The position numbers and the translations under genes are program-made. Below, piece by piece: positions 7,207-14,631 of a stretch of DNA of 29,615 nucleotides (its first letter is position 1; each line of letters starts with the position of its first letter). The notes beneath the pieces were generated by a model that saw only the letters and a program-made list of their open reading frames with translations, did no database searches and was not told where the DNA came from. Source of the stretch: VFJZ01 sp046598415 (GTDB lineage Bacteria > Actinomycetota > Thermoleophilia > Gaiellales > F1-60-MAGs149); contig JBKJIG010000175.1 of assembly GCA_046598415.1 (NCBI GenBank), forward strand, positions 1-29,615. Direction: 5' to 3'.

Positions 7207-10200
7207 GTGCTAAGCAAACGAGCACCGGACGCCGATGACCAGGGTGTGAGCTCGTCCGTCCGGTCCGTCTCCCCACGGGTACCGACGCACTCCAGCCTGC
7301 CCGGCCGGATCGTGCGTGCCGCCGCCTGCGCACTGCTCGGCCTGCTGCTGGTGGCGGGTCTGCCGGCCGTCGCCCGCGCGGCCGCGGTGGCAACGACGGT
7401 GGCGGTGATCGACTCCGACGGCGCACCGCTCGCCGGCGCGCAGATCACCTATTACGGCTCGAGCGGCAGCTGGCAGCCCGTCCAGGTCACCGGCGCCGAC
7501 GGCGCGGTGCACCTGAATCTGACCGCGGGCTCCTACACGTTCAAGGCCACATCGAACGGCGGGTCGCTGCAGCAGACGCGGACGGTCGATGCGTCCCACA
7601 CGTCGGTGACCTTCCAGACGCTCGACGTGAACGTGGCCGTCGTCAACTCGCAGGGTGCGGGCATCGCGGGGGTGGTGCAGAACTTCTACGGCTCGACCGG
7701 CAGCTGGGTCGGCAACCGGACGACCAGCGCATCCGGCGAGCTGCACTACGAGCTGCTGGCCGGCTCCTACCACTTCCAGGCGACGTCCAACGGCGGCTCG
7801 CAGCAGCAGGCGCTCGCCGTCGATCCGGCGCACACGAGCCTGACGTTCACGACCCTCGACGTCAGCGTCGCGCTGCTCGACTCGCAGGACGCCGGCATCG
7901 CGGGCGGCGTGCAGAACTTCTACGGCTCGACCGGCAGCTGGGTCGGCAACCGCACCACCGCCGCCGGCGGCGTGCTGCACTACGAGCTGCTGGCCGGGTC
8001 GTACACGTTCCAGACGACGTACAGCGGCGGCTCGCAGCGGTTGCCGCTGGTCGTCTCGGCCGCCGCCGGCGGCGAAGCGGTCAGCCTGGCCTTCCACACA
8101 CTCGCCGTCCGGGTGTCGGTGGTCGACTCCCACGGGACGGGTATCGCCGGCGCGATCGTCAACTTCTACGGATCGACCGGCAGCTGGGTCGGCAACCGCA
8201 CCACCGCCGCGTCGGGCCTGCAGCGCTCCGAGCTGCTGCCCGGCACCTACCACTTCCAGGCAACGCTGAACGGCGGCTCCCAGCAGCAGGTCCTGGCGGT
8301 CGACGACACCCATACCGAGCTCGCGTTCACGACGCTCGACACCCCGGTGGCGGTGCTCGACTCGACCGGTGACGCCATCGCCGGGGCGGTCGTCAACCAC
8401 TACGGCTCGACGGGCAGCTGGATCGGCAACCGTACGACCGGCGCGATAGGCCCGCTGCACTACGAGCTGCTGCCTGGCTCCTACCGCTTCCAGGCGACCC
8501 ACAGTGGCGGCCGGCAGCAGCTCAGCCTCGCCGTCACGCCCACGTCGCACGATCTGACGTTCCAGACCCTCGATGTGGTCGTCGCGGTCCGCACATCGCA
8601 GAACGCGGGCATCGCCGGCGCCGTCGTCAACTTCTACGGTTCGACCGGCAGCTGGGTCGGCAACCGGACGACGGACGGCACGGGCAGGCTGCACTACGAG
8701 CTCCTGACCGGCTCCTACACGTTCCAGGCGACGACGAAGGGCGGCTCCCAGCAGCAGCAAATCGTGGCCGCGCCCGGATCGACCGCACTCGCCTTCGATA
8801 CCGCGCCGGTCACTGCGCTCGTGGTGGACGCGTCGGGCGCCCCCGTGGCGGGCGCCTCGATCAACCACTACGGCTCGACCGGCAGCTGGGTCGGCAGCCG
8901 GCAGACCGACAGCAGCGGACAGGTCGTGACCGAGCTGCTGCCCGGCACCTACACGTTCCAGTCGACCCGCTGGGGCACGATGACGCGGTCGCTGACGGTG
9001 CCACCGAGCACGCTGATCACCTTCCAGCCCGGCGGCCCGACGACGCGGTCGGCACCGCCGTCTCCGACCGGCGTCGCCGCCGCGGCCGCGATCACCGCCG
9101 CGCCGGCGCTGCGTTGGGACGCCGTCCCCGGCGCGGTCAGCTACCGCGTCTACCGCGGCGCGGCGCTGGCTGGGACGACCACGGGGACGACCTTCGTCGA
9201 CCGGACGGCGCCCGACGAGACGTTCGGCTACAGCGTGGTCGCCGTCGACGCCGGCGGCGTCGCCTCGGCCCCGGGCGTCACCGTGACGATCACCGTCGAT
9301 ACGATCGCGCCCGTCACGCACGTCACCACCGCTCCCGCCGCGATCGCCGGCAGCTCGCTGGCGATCGAGTTCGCGGCCGACCCCGACACCGTCGCGACGG
9401 CCTGCAGCGTCGACGGGGGCTTGTTCACGGCGTGCACGTCGCCCTGGCAGGTCGACGATCTGGCCGAGGGCGGCCACACCCTCGCGATCCGCTCCACCGA
9501 CGCGGCCGGCAACGTCGAGACCCCGCCGGTCGGCGTGACGATCACGGTCGATACCACGCCGCCCGCACCGCCGACGCTCACCGCGACGCCCGCCACCGAC
9601 CTGCCGCTCGGGTCCGGCCGGGGGACGGTCGTGATCGGCGCGCGCGCGGCATCCGACGCCGCCCGCGTGCGAGTGCGGCGGGAGGGCGACGTGATCTACG
9701 ACGGCGCGGCCCCCGCGAACCTCACGGACGATGGCCTGGACGACGGCACGACCTACCACTACCGCGCCGTCGCCTACGACGCTGCGGGCAACGCCTCGAT
9801 CGCCGCCACGGCCTCCGCCGAGACGCCGGACCGCACGGCGCCCGCCGCTCCGGCCGCCCCGGAAGGCTCCGGCTACCCGCTGCACGTCACGTGGCGCGAC
9901 GACTCGGGCACCACGTTCACGCTCCAGCGCGACGGCACCACCATCGCGCACACCTCGCAGGCGGCCGTCACCGATGCCGACGCCGTCGACGACGGCAGTC
10001 CCGACGCGCCCGGCGGCGTCTCGGTTACCGACCTGACGCGAAGCGGGCTGACCATCCACTGGGCGGCCCCCGCCGACCACGGCACCCGCTACCGCTACAC
10101 CGTCCACGGCGAGGACACGGCCGGCAACGTCGGGCCCGACTCCGCCGCGGGAGAGCTCGTCGCCCGCAGCGGCGTCGCCGAGTACGTCGTGCTGGTGAAC

Positions 10201-12666
10201 GGCGTGGCCACCGGGTCGCGCACGACCGGCACCAGCCTCGAGCTGGCGGGCCTGCCGGCCGGCGTGAAACGCACGATCACCGTCGTCGCGGTGGACGGCG
10301 CCGGCAACGGCTCCGACCCCTCTGTCGCCGTCGAGGTCGGCAAGGACGAGGCGCCCGACGTGCCGGCCGATCTGGCGGCGACGACCCCGACCCGCGGGAA
10401 GCCCGAGCTGACGTGGCCGGCCGTGGCCGGCGCGACCGGGTACATCGTGCTCCGCGACGGCGACGAGCTCGCCCGGGTCACCGGGCTCGAGTTCACTGAC
10501 CAGGATCTGGACGAGGACGGCACCTACTTCTACACGGTGGCCGCGATCGGCGCCGCCGGCATCCCGAGCGATCCGTCCGAGCCCTTCGAGGTCGAGTACG
10601 ACACGACCGCGCCGGAGACGATGATCACGGCCGGGCCGGCGGCCGGCGCTCGCGTCCGCGACGCGATCGCCTTCGATCTCGGCCCGGACGAAACGAACAT
10701 CACCTTCGCCTGCGCGCTCGACGACGCCGCCGCGGCGCCGTGCAGGAGCCCGTGGGCGCTGACCGGGCTCGCGAGCGGCGACCATCACGTGGCGATCGCG
10801 GCCACCGATGCCGTCGGCAACGTCGATGCGACGCCCGTGACCAGGGCGTTCACGGTCGACCTCACCGTTCCGGGCGCGCCGTCCCTGACCGCGGTCGCCG
10901 ACACGAGCCTGCCGGCGGGCTCCGGCCGGGGCCGCGCCGCCGTGACCGCCACGCCGGGCGAGGCCGGCACCCGCGTCGTCGTCACCGAGGGCGCCCGGCT
11001 GATCCTCGACGGGGCCGGCGGCTCGGTCGCCGACGACGTGCCCGACGGCGTGGAGCTGAGCTATCGCGCCGTCAGCTACGGCGAGGCCGGCAACGTTTCG
11101 GACGCCACCACGGTCACCATTCGCACGCCGGATCGGACCGCGCCCGCGACGCCGCAGATCACGAGCGCGAACGGCTACCCGCTGACGCTGCGCTGGACGA
11201 TGGAGGCCGGCGCCACGGCGACCGTGCGCCGTGGAGCGACGACCGTCGCCCGGACCGGCGCGCTCAGGACGGAGGATCGAGACGCGCTCGACACTGCGGC
11301 ACCGGCGGTGCCCGACGGCGTGGTCGCCACGAACGTCACCACCGACGGGTTCGACGTCTCGTGGGCCGCCGCGCCCGACGCCGGCACCGAGTACCGCTAT
11401 ACGGCGACCGCCCGGGACGATGCCGGCAACGTCAGCCCGCCGACGCCGCCGACGCCCGCCACCGCAACCAGCGGCACCGCCGGCTACCTGGTACTGGTCG
11501 ACGGCGCGGCCAACGCCCGGACCGACGCCACGCACGCGCACGTCGACGGTCTCGCAGCCGGATCGACGCACGCCATCTCCGTCGTCGCCGTCGATGGCGC
11601 CGGCAACGCCTCGGCGAGGTCGGCCGCGCTGAACGTGCCGACCGCGACGCGTGCCGGCACGCCGCCGCCCGCCGCGAAGATCCTCGGCGAGCCGGTCATC
11701 ACACGCCCGAACGTGCCGGTGCGCTTGAAGGCCGACGTGACGCCCGGCACCGCGCCGGTCGCCTCCGTCACCTGGCGGTTCACGGACGGCACGACCGCGA
11801 CCGGCAGCGAGGTCGAGCGGGCGTTCAAGACGACCGGGTCGCAGCTCGTCCGGGTGTCGGCCACCGACGCCGGCGGCGGTGTCGCGACCGGCTCGATGAT
11901 CGTCGTCGTCGACGGAGCGGCGCCCCGCGCGACGATCGACGGCCGCACGCCCAACGGCGTCGTCGTCGTCGGTTCCGACGACCTGTCGGGCGTCGCGTCG
12001 ATGACTGCGCGCTGGCCGGGCGGATCCGCCACGGCGAAGGGCGCGCGGCTGGTGCTGAAGCTGCCGGCGAACGTCACGGCCGTCGACGTCACGGCGCACG
12101 ACCGCGCCGGCAACGTCGGCAAGGTCAGCCTGCGCGTCCTGACCGATCGCGTTCGCCCGTCGCTGACCGTGACCGGGCCGGCGCTGGCGTTCGGCCCGCG
12201 CGCGACGATCAGGCTCAGCGCCCCGGGCGCCCGTCTGCTGGTCGACGGCAGGAAAGCCCGCGGCACCGTGCGCGTGGCGGCGGGTCGCAAGCACGTGGTG
12301 GAGTCGGTCGACAAGGCCGGCAACCGCAGCCGCGTCGCGATCCTGATCCCGCGTGACCGTCCGATCGCGAAGCTGAAGAGCCCGGCGCTGGACGGCCCGC
12401 GCGGCGACGAGTTGTGGCCCGGCCAGCGGGACGAGTCCGGCGTCCGCCGCTACCTGCTGCGGGCGGCCCAGCAGCGGCTCGTGATCGCCGGCGCGTTGCC
12501 CGCGAAGTTCCGGCTGACGACCAGCTTCACGGCGGACGTCGCCGCCGCGGTGCGCACGTTCCAGGCAGCCAACGGCATCGCCGCCTCCGGCAAGATCGAC
12601 GCACGCACGAAGGCTGCACTCGACCGCGTCGCCACCGGCACCCGCCTCACGTGGAGCGGCAAGTGA
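7207..12666 (+). CDS. giant secreted repeat protein with C-terminal peptidoglycan-binding domain
   Basis: A 1819-residue secreted protein. A long basic N-region is followed by a hydrophobic signal core (about 40-55) and a likely AVARA cleavage site near residue 58. Next come seven repeats of about 78 residues (about 60-610), each with a YGSTGSW box, a G-LHYELLPGSYTFQAT strand pattern and a VDS-G-AIAG strand. This is the look of CnaB/transthyretin-like or carboxypeptidase-regulatory beta-sandwiches. Fibronectin-III and 'C-LDG-C...AGN' modules follow in two ~433-residue copies (about 636-1485), then a PKD-like domain (about 1500-1570), further sandwich modules, and a PG_binding_1 domain (about 1750-1810, with VRTFQAANG and DARTKAALD). 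The protein is probably held on the cell wall by this last domain. No catalytic domain is seen, so an adhesive or structural role is inferred. GTG 7207 is near-leaderless; GTG 7246 is an alternative start. Confidence 0.85.
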   Translation: MLSKRAPDADDQGVSSSVRSVSPRVPTHSSLPGRIVRAAACALLGLLLVAGLPAVARAAAVATTVAVIDSDGAPLAGAQITYYGSSGSWQPVQVTGADGAVHLNLTAGSYTFKATSNGGSLQQTRTVDASHTSVTFQTLDVNVAVVNSQGAGIAGVVQNFYGSTGSWVGNRTTSASGELHYELLAGSYHFQATSNGGSQQQALAVDPAHTSLTFTTLDVSVALLDSQDAGIAGGVQNFYGSTGSWVGNRTTAAGGVLHYELLAGSYTFQTTYSGGSQRLPLVVSAAAGGEAVSLAFHTLAVRVSVVDSHGTGIAGAIVNFYGSTGSWVGNRTTAASGLQRSELLPGTYHFQATLNGGSQQQVLAVDDTHTELAFTTLDTPVAVLDSTGDAIAGAVVNHYGSTGSWIGNRTTGAIGPLHYELLPGSYRFQATHSGGRQQLSLAVTPTSHDLTFQTLDVVVAVRTSQNAGIAGAVVNFYGSTGSWVGNRTTDGTGRLHYELLTGSYTFQATTKGGSQQQQIVAAPGSTALAFDTAPVTALVVDASGAPVAGASINHYGSTGSWVGSRQTDSSGQVVTELLPGTYTFQSTRWGTMTRSLTVPPSTLITFQPGGPTTRSAPPSPTGVAAAAAITAAPALRWDAVPGAVSYRVYRGAALAGTTTGTTFVDRTAPDETFGYSVVAVDAGGVASAPGVTVTITVDTIAPVTHVTTAPAAIAGSSLAIEFAADPDTVATACSVDGGLFTACTSPWQVDDLAEGGHTLAIRSTDAAGNVETPPVGVTITVDTTPPAPPTLTATPATDLPLGSGRGTVVIGARAASDAARVRVRREGDVIYDGAAPANLTDDGLDDGTTYHYRAVAYDAAGNASIAATASAETPDRTAPAAPAAPEGSGYPLHVTWRDDSGTTFTLQRDGTTIAHTSQAAVTDADAVDDGSPDAPGGVSVTDLTRSGLTIHWAAPADHGTRYRYTVHGEDTAGNVGPDSAAGELVARSGVAEYVVLVNGVATGSRTTGTSLELAGLPAGVKRTITVVAVDGAGNGSDPSVAVEVGKDEAPDVPADLAATTPTRGKPELTWPAVAGATGYIVLRDGDELARVTGLEFTDQDLDEDGTYFYTVAAIGAAGIPSDPSEPFEVEYDTTAPETMITAGPAAGARVRDAIAFDLGPDETNITFACALDDAAAAPCRSPWALTGLASGDHHVAIAATDAVGNVDATPVTRAFTVDLTVPGAPSLTAVADTSLPAGSGRGRAAVTATPGEAGTRVVVTEGARLILDGAGGSVADDVPDGVELSYRAVSYGEAGNVSDATTVTIRTPDRTAPATPQITSANGYPLTLRWTMEAGATATVRRGATTVARTGALRTEDRDALDTAAPAVPDGVVATNVTTDGFDVSWAAAPDAGTEYRYTATARDDAGNVSPPTPPTPATATSGTAGYLVLVDGAANARTDATHAHVDGLAAGSTHAISVVAVDGAGNASARSAALNVPTATRAGTPPPAAKILGEPVITRPNVPVRLKADVTPGTAPVASVTWRFTDGTTATGSEVERAFKTTGSQLVRVSATDAGGGVATGSMIVVVDGAAPRATIDGRTPNGVVVVGSDDLSGVASMTARWPGGSATAKGARLVLKLPANVTAVDVTAHDRAGNVGKVSLRVLTDRVRPSLTVTGPALAFGPRATIRLSAPGARLLVDGRKARGTVRVAAGRKHVVESVDKAGNRSRVAILIPRDRPIAKLKSPALDGPRGDELWPGQRDESGVRRYLLRAAQQRLVIAGALPAKFRLTTSFTADVAAAVRTFQAANGIAASGKIDARTKAALDRVATGTRLTWSGK
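7387..9027 (+). repeat. seven tandem 234-bp (78-residue) coding repeats
   Basis: The Tyr codon of the YGS(S/T)GSW box recurs at 7453, 7687 and so on at 234-bp steps. The one exception is the step between units 3 and 4, which is 246 bp because unit 3 carries four extra residues. Units 2 to 6 are closest to each other, sharing YGSTGSW(V/I)GNRTT; units 1 and 7 are more diverged, as expected at the edges of an array that grew by internal duplication. The box DNA (tacggctcgaccggcagctgg-like) is nearly identical between units, so recombination could change repeat number. Confidence 0.9.
9100..11640 (+). repeat. two copies of a ~1.3-kb (about 433-residue) multi-domain array
   Basis: The module order is the same twice: an Fn3 with W(D/P)AV(P/A)GA (Trp codons at 9115 and 10414, 1299 bp apart); a Cys-Cys module (first Cys codons at 9403 and 10711); a segment with LP.GSGRG; TPDRTAPA followed by GYPL; an Fn3 with GT.YRYT; and a segment with VVAVDGAGN. 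The copies are clearly diverged at protein level, so the duplication is old. Confidence 0.8.
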
Positions 12667-13019
12667 GGCTGATGATCGCCTGCGACTGCGGTCGCCACGA
12701 CACGGCCGAGCCGGGGCGGCCATTCATGTGTCCCGCCTGCGGGCGGATGTGGGACGTGCCGCCGCTCGATGCCGCCCGCGCCGGCGCCATCGCCCGGGCG
12801 ACGCGTCTGCACCGCGTGCGCATCGTCCTCAGCGCCGCTCTCGTCGTGCTCGGCTGCCTGGCCGTCGCCCTGCTCGGCAGTGCCGGCGCCGCGACGTTCC
12901 TCCTGCCTGTTTGCGTGGTGCTGTGGTTGCTGGTCGCGCTGCCCTCGCTGCGCCGCTCGTACCGCCGCGCTCTGGAGGGCGTCGGCGACCTCGAGTTGCA
13001 CCGCAGCTCGGTCGGCTGA
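12663..13019 (+). CDS. small zinc-ribbon protein with two membrane helices
   Basis: This 118-residue protein is not assignable to a named family. The N-terminus has CDC (about residues 7-9) and CPAC (about 23-26), a CxC...CxxC pattern that suggests a small zinc ribbon. Two membrane helices follow (about 53-72 and 76-92), then a short basic-acidic tail. The GTG at 12663 overlaps the stop of the giant repeat protein as GTGA and has a GGAG ribosome site 6 bases upstream, so the two proteins are translationally coupled. ATG 12672 is an alternative start. A role in export or anchoring of the upstream surface protein is possible but rests only on coupling. The gene is convergent with the glutamine synthetase-family gene, 15 bases away. 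Confidence 0.75.
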   Translation: MRLMIACDCGRHDTAEPGRPFMCPACGRMWDVPPLDAARAGAIARATRLHRVRIVLSAALVVLGCLAVALLGSAGAATFLLPVCVVLWLLVALPSLRRSYRRALEGVGDLELHRSSVG

Positions 13020-13034
13020 GGGCGAATACCGCGC

Positions 13035-14405
13035 CTAGAACAGCGTCAGGTACCGTTTCCGTTCCCAGTCCGACACACCGGCATGGTACTCGCTGAACTC
13101 GGCCGTCTTCGTCTTCACGAAGTAGTCGACGTAGCTCTCGCCGATGCCCTGGCCGAGCCAGTCCTGCACGACGGCGTCCTGCTTCAGGATGCGGACGGCG
13201 TCGAGCAGCGTGGCGGGCAGCTGCTTGATGCCGCGGGCGGCGACGTCGGCCTCGGACAGCTCGTAGAGGTTCTCGGTGTTCGGCTCGCCGGGATTCGTGT
13301 TGTTCGCGACGCCGTCCAGGCCGGCGCCGAGCAGCGCCGCCGTCGCCAGGTACGGGTTGGCCGAGCCGTCGATGGCGCGGATCTCGATGCGGCCCGGAGC
13401 CGGGATGCGGATCGCCTGCGTGCGGTTGTTCATGCCGTACGTGGCGTACGCCGGCGACCAGGTGGCACCCGAGGTGGGGGCGCCGACGCCGATGCGCTTG
13501 TACGAGTTGACGGTCGGCGCGCCGACCGCCAGCACCGCCTCGGCGTGGTCGATGACGCCGCCCAGGAACGAGTAGGCGAGCTTCGACAGGCCGAGGCCGC
13601 GTGGATCGTCGTCGCCGGCGAACAGGTTCGTGTCGCCGGCCGGATCCCACAGCGAGATGTGCAGGTGGGCGCCGTTGCCGGTCAGGTGCGCGAACGGCTT
13701 CGGCATGAACGTCGCCAGGTACCCGCGCTCCTGCGCCATGGCGTGGACCATGTAGCGGAAGAAGATCGCTCGGTCGGCCGTGATCAGGGCGTCGTCATAG
13801 TCGAAGTTCGACTCGAACTGGCCGTTCGCGTCCTCGTGGTCGTTCGCGTAGTTGCCCCAGCCGAGCTCGTTCTGGTACTTCGACAGCGTCGAGATGAACT
13901 CGTAGTTCCGGGTTAGGCCCTTCATGTCGTAGCAGGGCTGCTCGAGCGTATCGAGGTCGTCGAGCAGCACGATCTGCCCGTCCCGCTCCTTCACGAGGAA
14001 GAACTCCAGCTCGATGCCCATCTTCAGCCGGTAGCCGAGCTTCCGCGCCCGCTCGACGGCGTTGATGAGGATCGTGCGCGGGCAGTACGGCCACGGCTCG
14101 CCGGCGACGGTGATGTTGCAGGCCAGCCGCGCGAGGCCGGGCTTGAACGGCACCTTCGTGTACGACGACGGGTCCGGCATCGCGGCCACGTCGGGGGACG
14201 CCGGCGTCTGGCCCATCGGACCGGCGGCGAACCCTGCGAAGCCGGCGCCCTCCTCCATCATCGAGTCGAAGTTCTGGATCGGAACGAGCTTCGCGTTCGG
14301 TTTGCCGTGCATGTCCACGAACTGGGCGAAGAAGAACTCGATGCCGTCGTCCTGCGCGCGCTGGCGCAGCTCCTCGGTGGTGGTCGGGGCCCCGCCTGCC
14401 GCCAT
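13035..14405 (-). CDS. glnT: glutamine synthetase family, GlnT/GmaS type (type III glutamate-ammonia ligase-like)
   Basis: A 456-residue ligase of the GlnT/gamma-glutamylmethylamide synthetase branch. Landmarks include QFVDMHGKPNAKLVP at the N-terminal beta-grasp, EEGAGFAGFA, the ANDHEDANGQFE metal and glutamate site (about 190-202), NGAHLHIS (the ATP/metal His-x-Ser), PTVNSYKRI, NNRT and GRIEIR. These match the branch sometimes called type III (435-460 residues), not the 700-residue GlnN. Known members make glutamine from ammonia or gamma-glutamylmethylamide from methylamine; the sequence alone does not decide. A TENLYEL segment near the C-terminus resembles the NLYDLP adenylylation loop of GSI. 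ATG 14405 follows an AGGGAG ribosome site. The gene is divergent from amt, which supports a role in assimilation of imported ammonium or amine. No N-methylglutamate synthase genes (mgsABC) are nearby. Confidence 0.88.
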   Translation of the reverse strand: MAAGGAPTTTEELRQRAQDDGIEFFFAQFVDMHGKPNAKLVPIQNFDSMMEEGAGFAGFAAGPMGQTPASPDVAAMPDPSSYTKVPFKPGLARLACNITVAGEPWPYCPRTILINAVERARKLGYRLKMGIELEFFLVKERDGQIVLLDDLDTLEQPCYDMKGLTRNYEFISTLSKYQNELGWGNYANDHEDANGQFESNFDYDDALITADRAIFFRYMVHAMAQERGYLATFMPKPFAHLTGNGAHLHISLWDPAGDTNLFAGDDDPRGLGLSKLAYSFLGGVIDHAEAVLAVGAPTVNSYKRIGVGAPTSGATWSPAYATYGMNNRTQAIRIPAPGRIEIRAIDGSANPYLATAALLGAGLDGVANNTNPGEPNTENLYELSEADVAARGIKQLPATLLDAVRILKQDAVVQDWLGQGIGESYVDYFVKTKTAEFSEYHAGVSDWERKRYLTLF

Positions 14406-14449
14406 GTTTCCCGCTCCCTTGAGTCGCTTCGGACGCCGTGAAGGTAGCG

Positions 14450-14455
14450 AGTCTA
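14450..14455 (-). promoter_or_regulatory. -10 hexamer for the glnT-like gene
   Basis: On the minus strand the bases read TGTAGACT, giving a TAGACT -10 and a 5' leader of roughly 37 bases before the ATG at 14405. No convincing -35 is seen 16-18 bases upstream. The hexamer overlaps one of the two GTYTACAC boxes, as expected if a regulator acts here. Confidence 0.45.
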
Positions 14456-14484
14456 CACCTTTCTTTCGCTCTCGCCGTTTACAC
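14451..14484. repeat. two GTYTACAC direct repeats in the glnT/amt control region
   Basis: GTCTACAC (14451-14458) and GTTTACAC (14477-14484) are 26 bp apart on the plus strand. The first covers the -10 of the glnT-like gene, and the second contains the -35 of amt. They could be paired operator half-sites. I could not fit a full GlnR box (GTnAC-n6-GAAAC) here, so the binding protein is unknown. Confidence 0.4.
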
Positions 14485-14506
14485 GCGCCGGAGGGTTCTG
14501 TATGTT
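14478..14506 (+). promoter_or_regulatory. sigma-70 promoter of the amt operon
   Basis: TTTACA (14478-14483) and TATGTT (14501-14506) are exactly 17 bases apart, the best -35/-10 pair found in the window. Transcription would begin near 14513, giving a leader of about 55 bases to the small upstream ORF and 115 bases to the transporter start. Confidence 0.7.
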
Positions 14507-14515
14507 CTCGCGCAC

Positions 14516-14541
14516 CTGATCGTGACGGAAGGCACGATCGG
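14516..14541 (+). promoter_or_regulatory. hairpin in the amt 5' leader
   Basis: GATCGTG (14518-14524) pairs with CACGATC (14533-14539) around an 8-base loop; a G-T wobble and one more C-G pair extend the stem to 9 bp. It begins within a few bases of the predicted transcript start. It could be an operator at DNA level or a leader RNA structure. Confidence 0.45.
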
Positions 14542-14568
14542 CCAAATCACTGCGAGTGGAGGCGCGAA

Positions 14569-14631
14569 ATGGTTCAACAGTCCGACGGCGCGGGCCACCG
14601 CGCCAGGTTCGACGGTGGGGCGGCACCGTGA
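14569..14631 (+). CDS. candidate 20-residue leader peptide upstream of amt
   Basis: An ATG at 14569 follows the ribosome site GTGGAGG by 6 bases, one of the stronger sites in the window. It opens a 20-codon ORF that begins MVQQS and ends GGAAP, with a TGA at 14629-14631. The stop overlaps the GTG start of the transporter as GTGA, so ribosomes finishing this ORF would be placed on the amt start. Codons 3 and 4 are both Gln (CAA CAG), which invites the idea of sensing glutamine supply, though two codons are few for classic attenuation. The peptide has no visible domain. The alternative is that this ORF is chance and amt starts independently from its GGTGGGG site. Confidence 0.5.
   Translation: MVQQSDGAGHRARFDGGAAP

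Noticed and set aside
7387..9027. Tandem DNA repeat considered as a CRISPR array
   Set aside because: The 234-bp period, an open frame throughout and a conserved protein pattern show a coding repeat, not repeat-spacer structure.
7210..12723. 1837-codon open frame on the minus strand opposite the giant repeat protein
   Set aside because: Its composition is an Arg/Gly/Ala/Asp-rich mirror of the real gene, with no domains. GC-rich codon bias keeps the opposite frame open.
14400..14520. GlnR operator between the glnT-like gene and amt
   Set aside because: Only partial matches to GTnAC-n6-GAAAC were found. The clearer signal is the GTYTACAC pair, so no GlnR claim is made.
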